From positions 331,036,651-331,100,650 of the forward strand of contig NC_092874.1 in NCBI RefSeq assembly GCF_028372415.1: a DNA stretch of 64,000 nt, read 5' to 3'. The DNA comes from Notamacropus eugenii (lineage: Eukaryota; Chordata; Mammalia; Diprotodontia; Macropodidae). The notes below the pieces were generated by a model. It was not told the origin of the DNA. It saw only the letters and a program-made list of their open reading frames with translations, and did not search any database. Below, one piece after another: positions 53,906 through 64,000 of this stretch (position 1 is the stretch's first letter; each line of letters starts with the position of its first letter). The translations under genes were made by a program, and so were the position numbers.

Positions 53906-54567
53906 GTCCCTTGGGTTTATAAAACTGACTTCTCATTTTATTCATGAAGATACATTAACACAAAAGGATCCATGAGCTTTGCTTTGTGAGACTTGAGTAT
54001 ATATTAGACTTGGAAAACTATCATTCTGTAGCCAAAAGATTTTTGCTGGTAAAAGTGGAGCCCATATTTCATGCTCAAATAATTAGCACTGCCATGGGTA
54101 CTACAATTTAGATTTCAACATGGGGTTTTCAAATAATAGCCAGTTGGGAATTCAGAGAAAATTGCAGGCCTGTAAATTAATATCATGTAATGAAGAGAAA
54201 AGAAAACACTTCTTTCTCCAAGATTTAACTTGTACCTGAGTATCATGGTAAGCCTGTGATTATTGTACAGAGCAATACTTCAATCCTATCACCATAATCA
54301 CTGATTTGTTAATGGCCCCAGTCTCCAGTCCTCATAGGAATAGGTACTGGGGGCCTGTATGCAACATGGTGCTCCTGTCTGTATTTACTCCCCCTTATAA
54401 CATTGAGTGTTATCTGCCATTACTATCTAGAGGTCAGCATTTAGTCAGTCCTTCATCAGGTAGGCAAAGCACTACTGCTTCTGAGGAGTTAGGACTCATT
54501 GCTGACATGGACACCTCTTTTTCCACCTACTGCCCCATCCACAACCCTGGCTCCTGAGAGTGTGATG
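53906..54567. other. No recognised feature
   Basis: About 660 bp. An 83-codon open frame (54306-54557) has no recognisable motif. Confidence 0.42.
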
Positions 54568-54825
54568 ATGGAGGCATCTAGGTGGGGTAGTGGATAGACT
54601 GTGGGACTTGGAGTCAGAAAGACCAGAGCTCAAATAGCTGCCTCAGAAAGTGCCTAATTCTGGCCAAGTATCTTATCCTTTCTTGGACTCAGTTTTATCA
54701 TCTGTAAAATAGGGATATTAATAGCACCTACCTCCCAGGGTTGTTATGAGGATCAAGTGAGTTAATATATGTAAAGTGCCTTGCAAACCTTAGAGCATGA
54801 TATAAGTGAGTGCTGACTGCTACCT
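54568..54825 (+). mobile_element. THER1-like CORE-SINE, full length
   Basis: GAGGCATCTAGGTGGGGTAG, GACTTGGAGTCAGAAAGACC, CTCAGTTTTATCATCTGTAA, ACCTACCTCCCAGGGTTGTT, ATGAGGATCAAGTGAGTTAA, GTAAAGTGCCTTGCAAACCT. Confidence 0.9.
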
Positions 54826-55194
54826 AGGAATAATGGACTCTTTTCATGACTCAGTCCTTTGGGTTACCATTGCCATCAACTCTCCCTGTGCTGGTACCAG
54901 CCTCCCTCAAAGACTGTGATGAAAGGGAACAGAAAGCTGACATGTCTGCTTACTATATCTTTCCTGGTGTGAATGTCCTTCACTGAATGACTTCCTGAGC
55001 ACTCCAACAGTGTTCTGCCCTAATTTAAAAAATTATTATCAGTAGGTACTTTCCCAGCCATATGACTCAAATCACTATAATTAACAGACACTGATGAAGT
55101 AAAGACATGTCTCCCCTTACCTTGCACTTTCATTCCTATCTAGTTCATTCCTTCCCATCTAGTTCAGACTTTCAGCAGCAGAATAGGCAAATGA
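54826..55194. other. No recognised feature
   Basis: About 370 bp with no recognised repeat. Confidence 0.42.
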
Positions 55195-55475
55195 GAACTA
55201 TTTATTCCAATAGCCATGGAGGTGGCTGAACCGAGCACTGCATGGTACCCTTAGAACTTGGTCAGACATCAAAGAAGCCAAGGTCATCCTCTGAATTCCA
55301 AGCCATTGCCAGTCATTTTGACTTCTGTCCTGCCACTGCACTTTGATGGCTCTGGAAGAGAGAGAGAGGCACACTTTACACACCTGCCTCATTTAAACCC
55401 AATTCATGTGCAAGTCAAAATACTAGCCATCATCCATAGTGATGTTACCAGTCTTTTTTGAAAACAGAGGACAAA
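55195..55475 (+). mobile_element. RTE-tailed SINE/RTE 3' region
   Basis: TAGCCATGGAGGTGGCTGAA, ACTTGGTCAGACATCAAAGA, CCAAGCCATTGCCAGTCATT, TGACTTCTGTCCTGCCACTG, GATGGCTCTGGAAGAGAGAG, CCTCATTTAAACCCAATTCA, AACAGAGGACAAA at the end. Co-linear with the right part of 43085-43535 and with 5718-5905. Confidence 0.8.
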
Positions 55476-55584
55476 AAGCCCTACCCCACACCCTACTCTT
55501 TTCTCCTCTCTCCTATTTTACCCCCTCAGATTGTTTGCTCAATTGTTAATAAATTTCCTTCATTCCTGATCTTAAGATTTAAAA

Positions 55585-55695
55585 CTACAATGGACCTCAG
55601 AGATCATGTAGTCCAACTGCCTCATTTTACAGATGAGGAAACTGAGGGAGGGCACCAAGAGATTAAATGATGTGCCTAGGATTACACAGCTACCC
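55585..55695 (-). mobile_element. SINE fragment, antisense
   Basis: AATGGACCTCAGAGATCATG, TAGTCCAACTGCCTCATTTT, ACAGATGAGGAAACTGAGGG, TGATGTGCCTAGGATTACAC. Confidence 0.75.
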
Positions 55696-56269
55696 ATCTT
55701 CTCATTTTTTCCCCAATCTTCTGGGGTTCAGAAGTTTCTACAAACCTGGATTTGTCCAAATAGTTTAGGCATCCCACATGCCTCAGGGTTTTCTTACTAC
55801 TTCCCCAGTTCAGGAAACTGTTTGGACCAGCAGATATTCAATCCTCTTGTTTAATCTCCTATCCAATCTTTTACAGACCACATCAGTTTCACAATGAAAT
55901 CATTCGCTAAAGACATTTAAGGTAAACAGGGAAATCCTTGACATTGAAATGCTCTGTCATATCCCACCACCACCACACACATATGCTTGTCTAAGTTCTC
56001 TATTAATCACACTCTCTCTGAAACGTGGTAGGAGCAATTCATCTAACCTTATCAGAATTCATGGTAGTTTTATAGTTTCCCCTCAGAATGGGAACTGGCC
56101 TTACTGTGCCTTGGAGGATTTAAACTTTTTGGTTCTGTAACTTCCACCTGGGACCAACTAGCTCTTGCCAGTCATACGACAGGAAATACCTCTCATGGCC
56201 CACTCTATCTAGGCCAGTTGCTGACATGCTTTTCTCTCTCCTTTCTACTCTGTTGATACACTTACCATC
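55696..56269. other. No recognised feature
   Basis: About 570 bp, pyrimidine-rich, with no firm landmark. Confidence 0.4.
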
Positions 56270-57195
56270 CCCTCAAGTTATAATCCTGCATTTCTCCTCA
56301 CTTCCAATGCCAAATTCCCAGAAATAGTCATTTCTCCTCATCTCTTTTAGTGTCTGTTTTCTCTAGGATAAAATACAAACTCCTTAACTGGCATTGAAGG
56401 TCTTTCCTAATCTGCTTCCAGTGTGCCTTTCCATCCTTAATTCCTATTACTCCTTTTATGTATTTTTTATTCTAGTCAAATAGGATACTAGGTGATGCCT
56501 AGATGTGTTAATCCATCTCTTCTAAGCAAATACTCAAACTATTATTTGTGCATCGAATACATTCCCTACTTATCTCTTTCTTTCAAAACCTTTATCTCCC
56601 TTGAAGTTACAATTTAGGTGCCAACTTCTCATCAATTTCCCGTGATTCCTTTGATTCATGATTCATGCTCTCCATTTTAATCTTTCCACAAATTATGCTT
56701 AAACATATTTTCTTATTTATCTCTTATCCACCCTGCCCCTACATCTATGGTTTTCTTATACCTTACACTGCCCCAGCCCCACCATCACTAAAACCACCTT
56801 ATACTCTGTGATCCAGTAACACTAGTTTCCATGATGTTCCTTGAACAACATGCTCCATCTCCTGACTCCAGGCATTTGCCACTTCCTGGTGCCTGAAATG
56901 CTCTCCTTCCTCATCTCTGCTTCTTGACTTCCTTCAAATTCCAGCTCAAATCCCACCTTCTCCAGGAAGCCTTCTTAATTTTAGTGCTTTCTCTCTTTTA
57001 ATTATTTCCTATTTATCCTGTATATAGCTTATTTGTACACAATCCTTTACTTATTGTTCCCCATCCTCACCCATCCTCATTATATTTGGAGCTCCTTGAG
57101 AGCAGGGCTATCTTTTATCTGCCTTTGTATCCTTAGTGTTTAGCATAGTGCCTGGAACATAGCTGGTACTTAAGAAATATTTACTGACTAACTGA
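56270..57195 (+). mobile_element. Two tandem L2 3' fragments
   Basis: First copy: GGATAAAATACAAACTCCTT, AACTGGCATTGAAGGTCTTT, CTAATCTGCTTCCAGTGTGC, to about 56760. Second copy repeats the order from TCTGTGATCCAGTAACACTA: ACTCCAGGCATTTGCCACTT, TGCCTGAAATGCTCTCCTTC, CACCTTCTCCAGGAAGCCTT, TATCCTGTATATAGCTTATT, AGCTCCTTGAGAGCAGGGCT, TTTAGCATAGTGCCTGGAAC and TTTACTGACTAACTGAC. Confidence 0.85.
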
Positions 57196-57279
57196 CAATC
57201 TCCTACAATCTTTATTCATCTACGTACGTTTCCCAGGTAGAATGTAAGGGCAATTAGTTGTCAACTAAAAATGTTATCA

Positions 57280-57475
57280 AGCTACATGTAGGCCTATGAT
57301 GTGACAGGCACTATGGGAATACAGTACTCGGCACTATCCTTGAGTACTATGGTACTAGGAATACAAAGCCAAAAATGACTAGTCCCTGAACTCAAAGAAT
57401 TTCCAGTCTATCATGGAAAACAACATGCATACACATCAATATATACAAATTAGTTTACAAGGTAATTTTAGGGAG
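57280..57475 (+). repeat. Interspersed repeat with internal duplication
   Basis: ATGTGACAGGCACTATGGGA, ATACAGTACTCGGCACTATC, then GTACTATGGTACTAGGAATA, GTCCCTGAACTCAAAGAATT, TCCAGTCTATCATGG. This is the downstream part of the 'GTGCCAGGCACTGTGCTAAGC' repeat. Confidence 0.55.
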
Positions 57476-57514
57476 AGGCAGTAGAAGCTTTGGATACCAA
57501 GAATCTCTTGTAGA

Positions 57515-57630
57515 ATCATAAGATCCTAGATGTTGGAGCTCAAAGAGTGGAATCCACTGAAGTCGACCCATTCATTTTACATTTGAGGAAATCAAGGCAT
57601 AGAAGATAAGTGAATTAATCAACATCCCAA
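57515..57630 (-). mobile_element. SINE fragment, antisense
   Basis: AGATGTTGGAGCTCAAAGAG, CATTTTACATTTGAGGAAAT, AAGTGAATTAATCAACATCC. Confidence 0.6.
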
Positions 57631-57774
57631 AGCTTGGGTGTGTCTGAGCTCTTTCTCTTCCCATCTGAGGAGATTCCATTTATCACCAAACCAAGCTGGC
57701 TCACAGAGGAAACAAGATGCAACAGAGATGGATTGTCCTGCATGAGCCACAGTAAGAAGACCAGTTTGAATAGA

Positions 57775-58065
57775 TTGAAGTATATGTGACAGGGTATAAT
57801 ATTCAGAATACCTGAATTCACGGAAGACTTGGTCATTTCTTAGTTATGTGACCTGGGAAAGTCCTGAGCAGAAAACAGTGTGACATAGTGGAAAGAATGT
57901 TAGTTCTGGAGTCAGCTGGTTCAAACGTCACCTCTGATATTTACTATCTATATAGCCTTGGGTAAGTAACTTACCCAAGTTACTTAACTTTCATCAAGTA
58001 TGAAATAAGGTGATTGGACTAGATGGCTTCCAAGATGCCTTCCAATTCTAGTTTTATAATTTTTT
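57775..58065 (+). mobile_element. Two MAR1-like SINEs in tandem
   Basis: A truncated copy (to about 57862: AGTTATGTGACCTGGGAAAG) is followed by a full one: GTGACATAGTGGAAAGAATG, TCTGGAGTCAGCTGGTTCAA, TAGCCTTGGGTAAGTAACTT, GATTGGACTAGATGGCTTCC, TTCCAATTCTAG. The first copy is interrupted just where the second begins. Confidence 0.78.
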
Positions 58066-58784
58066 TGACATGAGGACTCAGGTAGATGATGGTCAAAATT
58101 CCTTTCAACCCTAAATCCCATGGTCCTCTTTTATTAATTTGCAGTAGGATTTATCAGTAGTAAGCACTACCAATGCAGTGTCATCTTGTTTCCCTATATA
58201 TTTAGAATGGAAAATAGAAGCTAAAGCTGTCATACAATGGAGAAATGTTCCCCCTGAAAACCCTTTACAAGTCAGTAAGAATAGGGACAGTGTCTGTAAA
58301 GATGCCACCAACCTCTCTCCCCCAAACAAAATGGCGCATGTTGAAAACTTAATGAGGATATGGTTTGTCACCAGGATCTTTGTGTTGTAGAACATCATTG
58401 ACAAAATAATGATGGTGATGATAGCAATTATGATGATAATAATCTCATATTTCTGTGTTATATGAGTTGGTTATGAATTTCCTCTTCCCACTCCCCACCA
58501 GATTCATCTTCCCCCCAATAACACAGATCTCAATAAGCAAAATTCCACCTGTACAGAGGAACACAGAGCTCATTATGAGAAATCGTGTGTCTGTTCCTAT
58601 TCATTCCTCATCTACTAACAATAATCAATATGCATAACAGTGATATAACATAGTACCAAAATTAGTGTCATCCGCTTTACTTTCTCTAACTCCAAATATT
58701 CAGTTTTTAAGGACTTTAAGAGATTTATTTACTTATTGCATGGAGAATGCATCTAAGTAGATTCAATCAAAGGAAATGGAGACT
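58066..58784. other. Unassigned sequence
   Basis: ATTCCTTTCAACCCTAAATC (58100) resembles a MAR1 end. ACAAAATGGCGCATG (58327) is a YY1-like core. Nothing else is recognised. Confidence 0.4.
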
Positions 58785-58893
58785 TTGTTAAGAAGTTAAG
58801 TGACTAGCTCAGGGTAACATGGAAAACTGGTGTGAGGCAGGATTTGAGCCCACCTTCCTAATTCTAAAGCCAGCACATTGTATAAACACTAGG
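58785..58893 (-). mobile_element. MIR-like SINE fragment, antisense
   Basis: GTTAAGAAGTTAAGTGACTA, GCTCAGGGTAACATGG, GAGGCAGGATTTGAGCCCAC, CTTCCTAATTCTAAAGCC. Confidence 0.75.
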
Positions 58894-59354
58894 CCAGTGA
58901 TTCCCATTTAGTAGTTCTCAATAAAGCAACAGCAATGTTCAAGTGGTTAAGCTAAAATTATTTAATGGTCCTTAAGAAATAAATAACGACAGAATATTAT
59001 TAATAGTAACAGAGTCCACGACATATTTGGTTATTTCTGTTGTTGAAAGGGGTTCTTGGGACAAAAAAAAAAAAAACCATTGGAAACCACCGCACTAAGC
59101 TATGAAATCTTTTTTGTTGTAATTAAGACTAATAAAGTATCTGCTCTGTCATATTACTGCTAAACCATCTTCCATAATTGTAATGTTAAATCCTTGTGAA
59201 TTTGGCCAGAATTGAAGAGAGAAGATAAAGGAAATTCTTATTCTTCCTGTCATTTTATGTTGTGTATAGAAAAAGAGGGAAAAAGGCTTATGTCCCTAAC
59301 TGGAATGTTAGTTTCTCAGTCAGTCAATAAGGATTTATTAAAAACCTACTATCT
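58894..59354. other. Unassigned; ends in an interspersed-repeat fragment
   Basis: An A13 run at about 59064. The last 40 bp (CAGTCAATAAGGATTTATTA, AAAACCTACTATCT) match the 'ATTTATTAAGCACCTACTATG' repeat and stop exactly at the 5' end of the HAL1. Confidence 0.5.
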
Positions 59355-61602
59355 GGGGGGCAGAGTCAAGATGACAGAGCAATAGCATGAACTTTCTAGA
59401 GCTCTCCCCACAAACCCAGCCAAATATCGGTAAAAAAATGACTCTAAACAAATTCTGGAGCTGCAGAACCCCCAGAATGATGAAGTGAAGCACATCTCCA
59501 GTCCAAGACTGCCTAGAAGGTTGCCGAGAAGTATCTATCTCACCATGCCCAGAGCAGAGCACAGACCAATGTAGGCTGCACCAGCACAGATGAAACCTGA
59601 ACAGGCATTGGGGGAACTGAATCCAGGCACCCCTGGGAGTTTTCAGACTTCATGACCCAAAATGCCAAGGACAAATTAGAAGGTCAGTGGAAAAAACCTG
59701 TGTGCACTATGTGAGAGGGTAGCGTGGTCAGGCCCCAGCCCCAGAGCAGCAGAGCAGGGGGAGGAGTGGAGGAACTTGTGGCAGCCACAGCAGCAGCAGC
59801 AGGGGCAGCTGCAGCCACTGTTTCTGGAGCTCTAGGCCCACAGGTTGTGGGGGGCTTGAGCAATTGACAATACATCCTCCACCCCAATCGGAAGCAGAGA
59901 GCTGCTTTGACAAAGAGTTCAAAAGCCAAGTAAATAGCTGGGAAAATGAGCAAAATCTGGAAGAATGAGACTATAGACTCTTACTTTGGTGACAAGGAAG
60001 GTCAAAGTATACAAACAGAAGGCAACAAAGTCAATTCTTCTACATCCAAAGCCTCCAAGAAAAATATTAATTGGTCTCAGGGAATGGAAGAGCTCAAAAA
60101 GGATTTTGAAAATCAAGTAAGAGAAGCAGAGCAAAAATTGGGAAGAGAAATGAGAGTGATACAAGAAAATCATGAAAAACAAGTCAACTACGTGCTAAAG
60201 GAGACTCAAAAAATGCTGAAGAAAACAGCACTTTAAAAAACAGACTAACCCAAATGACAGAAGAGATCCAAAAAGCCAATGAGGAGAATACCCTAAAAAG
60301 CAGAATTGACCAGATAGGAGGAGGTCCAAAGGCTCTTTGAAGAAAATAATTCCTTAAACATTAGAATGGAACAGATGGAAGCTAATGACTTTATGAAAAA
60401 TCAAGAAATTATAAAACATAGCCAAAGAAATGAAAAAATAGCTGACTGTGAAATATATCATTGGAAAAACAACTGACCTGGAAAATATAAACAAGAAAGA
60501 TGATTTAAAAATTGTTGGACTACCTGAATGTCATGATCAAAAAAAGAGCCTAGACATCATCTTTCATGAAATTATCAAGGAAAACTGCCCTGATATTATA
60601 GAACCAGAGGGTAAAATAGAAATGGAAAGAATCCATCAATCACTTCCTGAAAGAGATTCCTAAAGGAAAACTTCTAGGCATATTGTAGCCAAATTCCAGA
60701 ACTGCCAGATCAAGGAGAAAATATTGCAAGCAGCCAGAAAGAAACAATTTGAGTATTGTGGAAATACAATCAGGATAACACAAGATCTAGCAGCTTCTAC
60801 ATTAAGGGATTTCAGGGCTTGGAATATAATATTCCAGAGGTCAGAGGAGATAGGATTAAAGCCAAGAATCACCTACCCAGCAAAACTGAGTATAATATTT
60901 CAGAGGGAAAAAATGGTCATTCAGTGAAATAGAGGACTTTCAAGGATTCTTGATAAAATGACCAGAACTGAATGGAAAATTTGACTTTCAAACACAAGAA
61001 TCAAAAGATGCATGAAAAGGTAAACAGAAAAGAGAAATCAAAAGAGACTTGTTAAAGTTGAATTGTTTACTACATTCCTGCATAGAAAGATCATATTTGT
61101 AAATCTTGAGACTTTTCTTAGTTTAGGGTAGTTGGAGGGACTATTTACATATTGGCAGAGGGCACAGGTGAGTTGAATAGGTAGGGATAATATCTAAAAA
61201 AATAAAATTCAGGGGTGAGAGAGGAGAAAGGAAGAAATGGAATAGGGCAAATTATCTCTCATAAAAAAGGCAAGAAAAAGCTTTTTCAATGGAGGGGAAG
61301 AGGAGGGAGGTGAGAGAGAAAGAGTGAACTTTACTCTTATCATATTTGGCTTAAGGAAGGAATAACATGCACATTCAATTTGGTTTGAAAATCTTACACT
61401 TTAGGAAAGTAGCAGGGAAGGAAATAAGTGGGGGTTGGGGATATGATAGAAGGGAAGGCAAATGAGAGAAGGGGGTAATTAGAAGTAAACAGTTTTGAGG
61501 AGGGATAGATCAAAAGAGAGAATAGAATAGAATAAATGGGGGGCAGGATATGATGGAGGGAAATATACTCTTTCACAATAGGACGGTTCACAATATGACT
61601 GG
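59355..61602 (+). mobile_element. HAL1-like ORF1-only LINE, second copy
   Basis: Starts GGGGGGCAGAGTCAAGATGA, like the 5' end of the 22-24.8 kb element, has a GC-richer 5' UTR with a CAG/GCAGCC-rich patch (59770-59820), an L1-type ORF1 from 59946 and a purine-rich 3' part that is co-linear with the other copy up to TCACAATATGAC. The last 450 bp or so of the other copy, and an A-tail, are not present. Confidence 0.82.
59946..61010 (+). pseudogene. LINE ORF1 remnant of the second HAL1-like copy
   Basis: The start MSKIWKNETIDSYFGDKEGQ (59946) is followed by a polar segment and a coiled-coil stretch (GMEELKKDFENQVREAEQKL), ending at 60236 through a frame change. A second part (60448 on) has the RRM-like KKDDLKIVGLPECHDQKKSL, an in-frame stop at 60661-60663, then RHIVAKFQNCQIKEKILQAA, FRAWNIIFQRSEEIGLKPR and ITYPAKLSI; another stop lies at 60925-60927. 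Domain order is as in L1 ORF1p. It is diverged from the minus-strand copy at many residues. Confidence 0.88.
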
Positions 61603-61794
61603 CCTCTCAGGCCTTTTCTAGCTATGAACCTATGATCCTATAAAGTTTAAGGTGGTAAATAAATCTGAATTACTATTATTGGATGAAAATACAGTACAAA
61701 AATATTAGAAAGTTAACTTCACACAAAAATCAATGGCATATCTAAAAACTAACATAGAGCCAAAACTAGAATCAAAAGGGAAGGAATAACCTCT
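61603..61794. other. SINE end plus possible L1 scrap
   Basis: TGGCCTCTCAGGCCTTTTCT, AGCTATGAACCTATGATCCT match a MAR1-type 3' end. The segment 61707-61770 can be read as VNFTQKSMAYLKT, faintly like the L1 ORF2 'KINTQKS.AFLYT' motif; this is weak. Confidence 0.4.
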
Positions 61795-62020
61795 GTCTAG
61801 GTATATAATCCTCAATTTAAGAATGAGGAAACTGAGACAATCAAATCAGTAAACATTTATTAAGTACCTACTATGTGCCAGACACTGTTCTAAGTGCTGA
61901 TAGAGAAAATTTAAACAATACTTAAACGTCCAATATTGTTCAGCAAATAAGTGGAAGATCCAGAATTCAAATCCAGAACCCCAACCCCCAATTCTGAGTT
62001 CTTTCTATAATGCCACATCT
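61795..62020 (-). mobile_element. SINE (antisense) split by an interspersed-repeat copy
   Basis: AAGAATGAGGAAACTGAGAC lies left and ATAAGTGGAAGATCCAGAAT, TCAAATCCAGAACC right of the inserted piece 61836-61930 (CAGTAAACATTTATTAAGTA, CCTACTATGTGCCAGACACT, GTTCTAAGTGCTG). The two SINE halves are in the expected order for one MIR-class copy. Confidence 0.65.
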
Positions 62021-62573
62021 GCCTTCCTTTCATGGTTGCATGATGCGCTCCTGATTGAATCTTCTTGTAAGCAGGAGACTAATGTTATGTTAAAAACTAC
62101 AGACTTCCTTATTTCCTTTCTACTCAGTAGCTCACTACTTTGAAAGACTGATGATAAATCAATGCATGTGTGTAGTTCATATGTTTGAAAAAACATTTGC
62201 AAATACCATAGTCACATATGTAAATTACTACACAAAACAGGCAGTTGTCTTTAGGACTGAGTACAGCAGATGTGCACTCACTCACCCTTGAGAAGGGGCT
62301 CAGTTCCAAGGCAACATCTGAAAACTGGTTCTGGTTTAGAGTGAATGTCTGCTGCGGTATGTGACCCACTGATGAATTGATTTGACGAGTATCAGGTTCC
62401 TTATTAAGGTTTAAAGCTCTCAGATAGATGAATGTACCACAAAAGGAGAGGGAGGGAGCTCATAGCCTGTACTTTCTCTCCCCAGACCCATTCCACACAT
62501 TCTTAATTCTAAAAGTAATGAAGGGAATTTTATGGAACACGGAAGCTGACTTCTTTAGTATATGCAGAAGATT
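62021..62573. other. No recognised feature
   Basis: About 550 bp; short open frames on the minus strand lack motifs. Confidence 0.42.
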
Positions 62574-62742
62574 GTTTTGGAGTTCTAACCTGGGAGTCAG
62601 AATACCTGACTGATGTCAGTAACTAGTCATTTGACTATGGGAAAATCACAATCTCTCTGAACTTTAGTTTCCTGATGTGGAAAATGATTTGGTGTATCTG
62701 GAAAGTTCATAAGTTTCTGTCCAGCTCCAAAGTTCTATGAGT
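62574..62742 (+). mobile_element. MAR1-like SINE
   Basis: ACCTGGGAGTCAGAATACCT, TTTGACTATGGGAAAATCAC, ACTTTAGTTTCCTGATGTGG, TCTGTCCAGCTCCAAAGTTC. Confidence 0.78.
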
Positions 62743-62934
62743 TAGTGATGCTGTATTTAAATGCATGTATGTCAATATATAAAAAAATTTAAACATTGTT
62801 CAGGATAGAAAAGTATGAAGAGTAAAAAATGAAAGGGAATGAGGAAGAAAAACTTTTATTTTGACAAAAGGAGAAGGAGAAACAACCCTCAGTGTAAAAT
62901 ATGTCTTTGCCACTCCAGTCCATATCACCCTCAA

Positions 62935-63140
62935 TTTGAGAGGCAGCAGGCAACTGTCCTGGAAGCAAAGAAGATTTGGGTTCAGGTTCCTCCTCTCACA
63001 CATTTTCTGGACATGTCACTTAATCTCCCAACATTCTGGGCAACTCTATAAGGCTAGAAGTTGCCTAGAAATTGCTGATTGGCATTAGTAAGGGGAGTTC
63101 CCCGTTATCGATGAAATCATTGGTCTAGTCTCCATCCCCA
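62935..63140 (+). mobile_element. MAR4-like marsupial SINE
   Basis: AAGATTTGGGTTCAGGTTCC, GACATGTCACTTAATCTCCC, AACTCTATAAGGCTAGAAGT, GGGGAGTTCCCCGTTATCGA, TGAAATCATTGGTCTAGTCT. Confidence 0.75.
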
Positions 63141-63744
63141 TACTTAAATATGTATAAATTATGTGTAAGTATAAATCTTAAATGTCAAGTAGGATTTTTT
63201 TAAATGTTCTAAAGAAGAAAGAGTGAAAAGGCAATGATAAAGAAAAAAATATGGAGCAAATTCGAGCGAGGTAAGAGCGTGTAAAAGAAAGAGTACTAGA
63301 TGAAGCATATCATCTCCCACTAAAAACTTGCCTCTCCCATCGTAGAAAATTGAAGCTTTTTCTAACTATTCTGCACAGATCCCTGGCTGGAAGACAAGGG
63401 AAAGGAAACCTTTTCCATAAAGGGTCCCCACCTTTCCAATTCACTTACTTTTTTTTTTAATTTGGCAGAATCTCTTTTCACTCTGCTTTATGGTTCAGGG
63501 TCCATCTGGGAAAGCATTTGGCTGATGAGACTGATGAGGGAGGATTAGCAAATTTTCTCCCAGGTAATTTCCATTACACTGCATGAAATTATTTTTCCAC
63601 ATCTTTAAAATCACAGAAAAAGCTGTGTGAAATAAGTCAAGCTGTATGAGAGTATAAAAATATAATTCCTAGTAATAAATAAAAATGGTTAAGTACATCT
63701 TAATGCCTGATCCCAGAAAGCACAAGTCTGAATTCTTGAGACAA
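63141..63744. other. No recognised feature
   Basis: About 600 bp. TTTTTTTTTAATTTGGCAG at 63450 is a polypyrimidine-AG sequence but no coding frame follows that could be recognised. Confidence 0.42.
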
Positions 63745-63905
63745 TCAATCAATTAATCAGTCAACAGAGACTTGTTAAGGGTTGACTATGTGCCAGACAC
63801 TGTGCTAAGCACTGGAGATTACCTTCCCTCCCCCTCATCACCCCCCAAAAAGCCCCAAAAAGTCTGTGCCCTGAAGGAGCTTACATTATTTTAAAAAATC
63901 ATTCT
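63745..63905 (+). repeat. Interspersed 'TATGTGCCAGACACTGTGCTAAGC' repeat
   Basis: GACTATGTGCCAGACACTGT, GCTAAGCACTGGAGATTACC, and, after a C/A-rich insertion, CCCTGAAGGAGCTTACATTA. The most complete 3' part of this repeat in the window. Confidence 0.7.
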
Positions 63906-64000
63906 GAATGAAAACAAAAAAAGATTGTTTTTACATACAATAGCCCAACACAAAAATGATAATCCTATTGAAACTATGAAGCTCTATTTCGTATTTCTTG

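Noticed and set aside
59728-59953. Minus-strand open frames with an alanine/leucine-rich run
   Set aside because: They arise from the CAG/GCAGCC-rich patch in the 5' UTR of the HAL1-like element and are antisense to its ORF1.
59315-61890. Similar ATTTATTA..CCTACTAT sequence before the HAL1 at 59340 and again at 61850, as a possible long target-site duplication
   Set aside because: The right copy (61836-61930) sits inside a separate antisense SINE and is 230 bp beyond the HAL1 end, so it is more likely an independent copy of a common repeat.
63440-63480. Polypyrimidine tract followed by CAG as a splice acceptor
   Set aside because: No coding frame with recognisable protein similarity follows, and such sequences are frequent by chance in T-rich DNA.
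1-64000. CRISPR arrays, operons, ribosome binding sites, bacterial elements
   Set aside because: The window is vertebrate nuclear DNA by its repeats; no direct-repeat/spacer arrays or compact gene organisation are present.

Overview
The window looks like AT-rich nuclear DNA from a marsupial, and no host protein-coding exon could be recognised in it. The marsupial assignment rests on the interspersed repeats: many tRNA-headed SINEs with the head 'GGCAGCTAGGTGGCACAGTGGATAGAG', SINEs whose 3' half shares its sequence with RTE-type LINEs, many CORE-SINE (MIR/THER1-like) copies, L2 and L3/CR1 fossils, and a marsupial-type L1 lineage with ORF1 starting MPKKGRKNKN or MSKIWKNETI. The species cannot be fixed from the sequence alone. 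Family names are from memory of motifs; no database was searched.

Layout. 0-10 kb holds SINEs, an LTR-like repeat, an L3/CR1 3' end, L2 pieces and a 5S rRNA pseudogene (7607-7726, minus) lying directly 5' of a tRNA-SINE. 10-16 kb is mainly antisense L1 (two 3' ends and ORF2 remnants) plus large GA, TC and TTTC tracts. 17-20.4 kb and 27-29 kb contain two diverged copies of an unassigned ~550 bp repeat and long unassigned DNA. At 22-24.8 kb lies a structurally complete ORF1-only LINE (HAL1-like, 2.8 kb, minus strand) bounded by a 13-bp target-site duplication. A second, diverged member lies at 59.36-61.60 kb (plus), and an older probable relative at 25-26.4 kb. 36-38.3 kb is an RTE neighbourhood: an RTE-tailed SINE flanked by an unusually long duplication, then an RTE LINE fragment whose two parts lie in opposite orientation (a twin-priming signature). 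41-42 kb holds an L3/CR1 reverse-transcriptase fragment split by an L2-type tail. 43-51 kb is dominated by L1 3' ends (minus) and L2. 51-64 kb is mixed SINE, L2 and HAL1.

All recognisable coding sequence belongs to broken LINE ORFs. The remaining short open frames are chance frames across repeats. The region reads as a repeat-dense intergenic or intronic stretch; nearly all L1 3' ends are on the minus strand. The observations most worth checking are the HAL1 with intact boundaries, the 5S-SINE junction, the inverted RTE copy, the ~53 bp duplication around the RTE-SINE, and the unassigned repeat pair at 17.1/27.3 kb. I found no evidence of a novel functional system.
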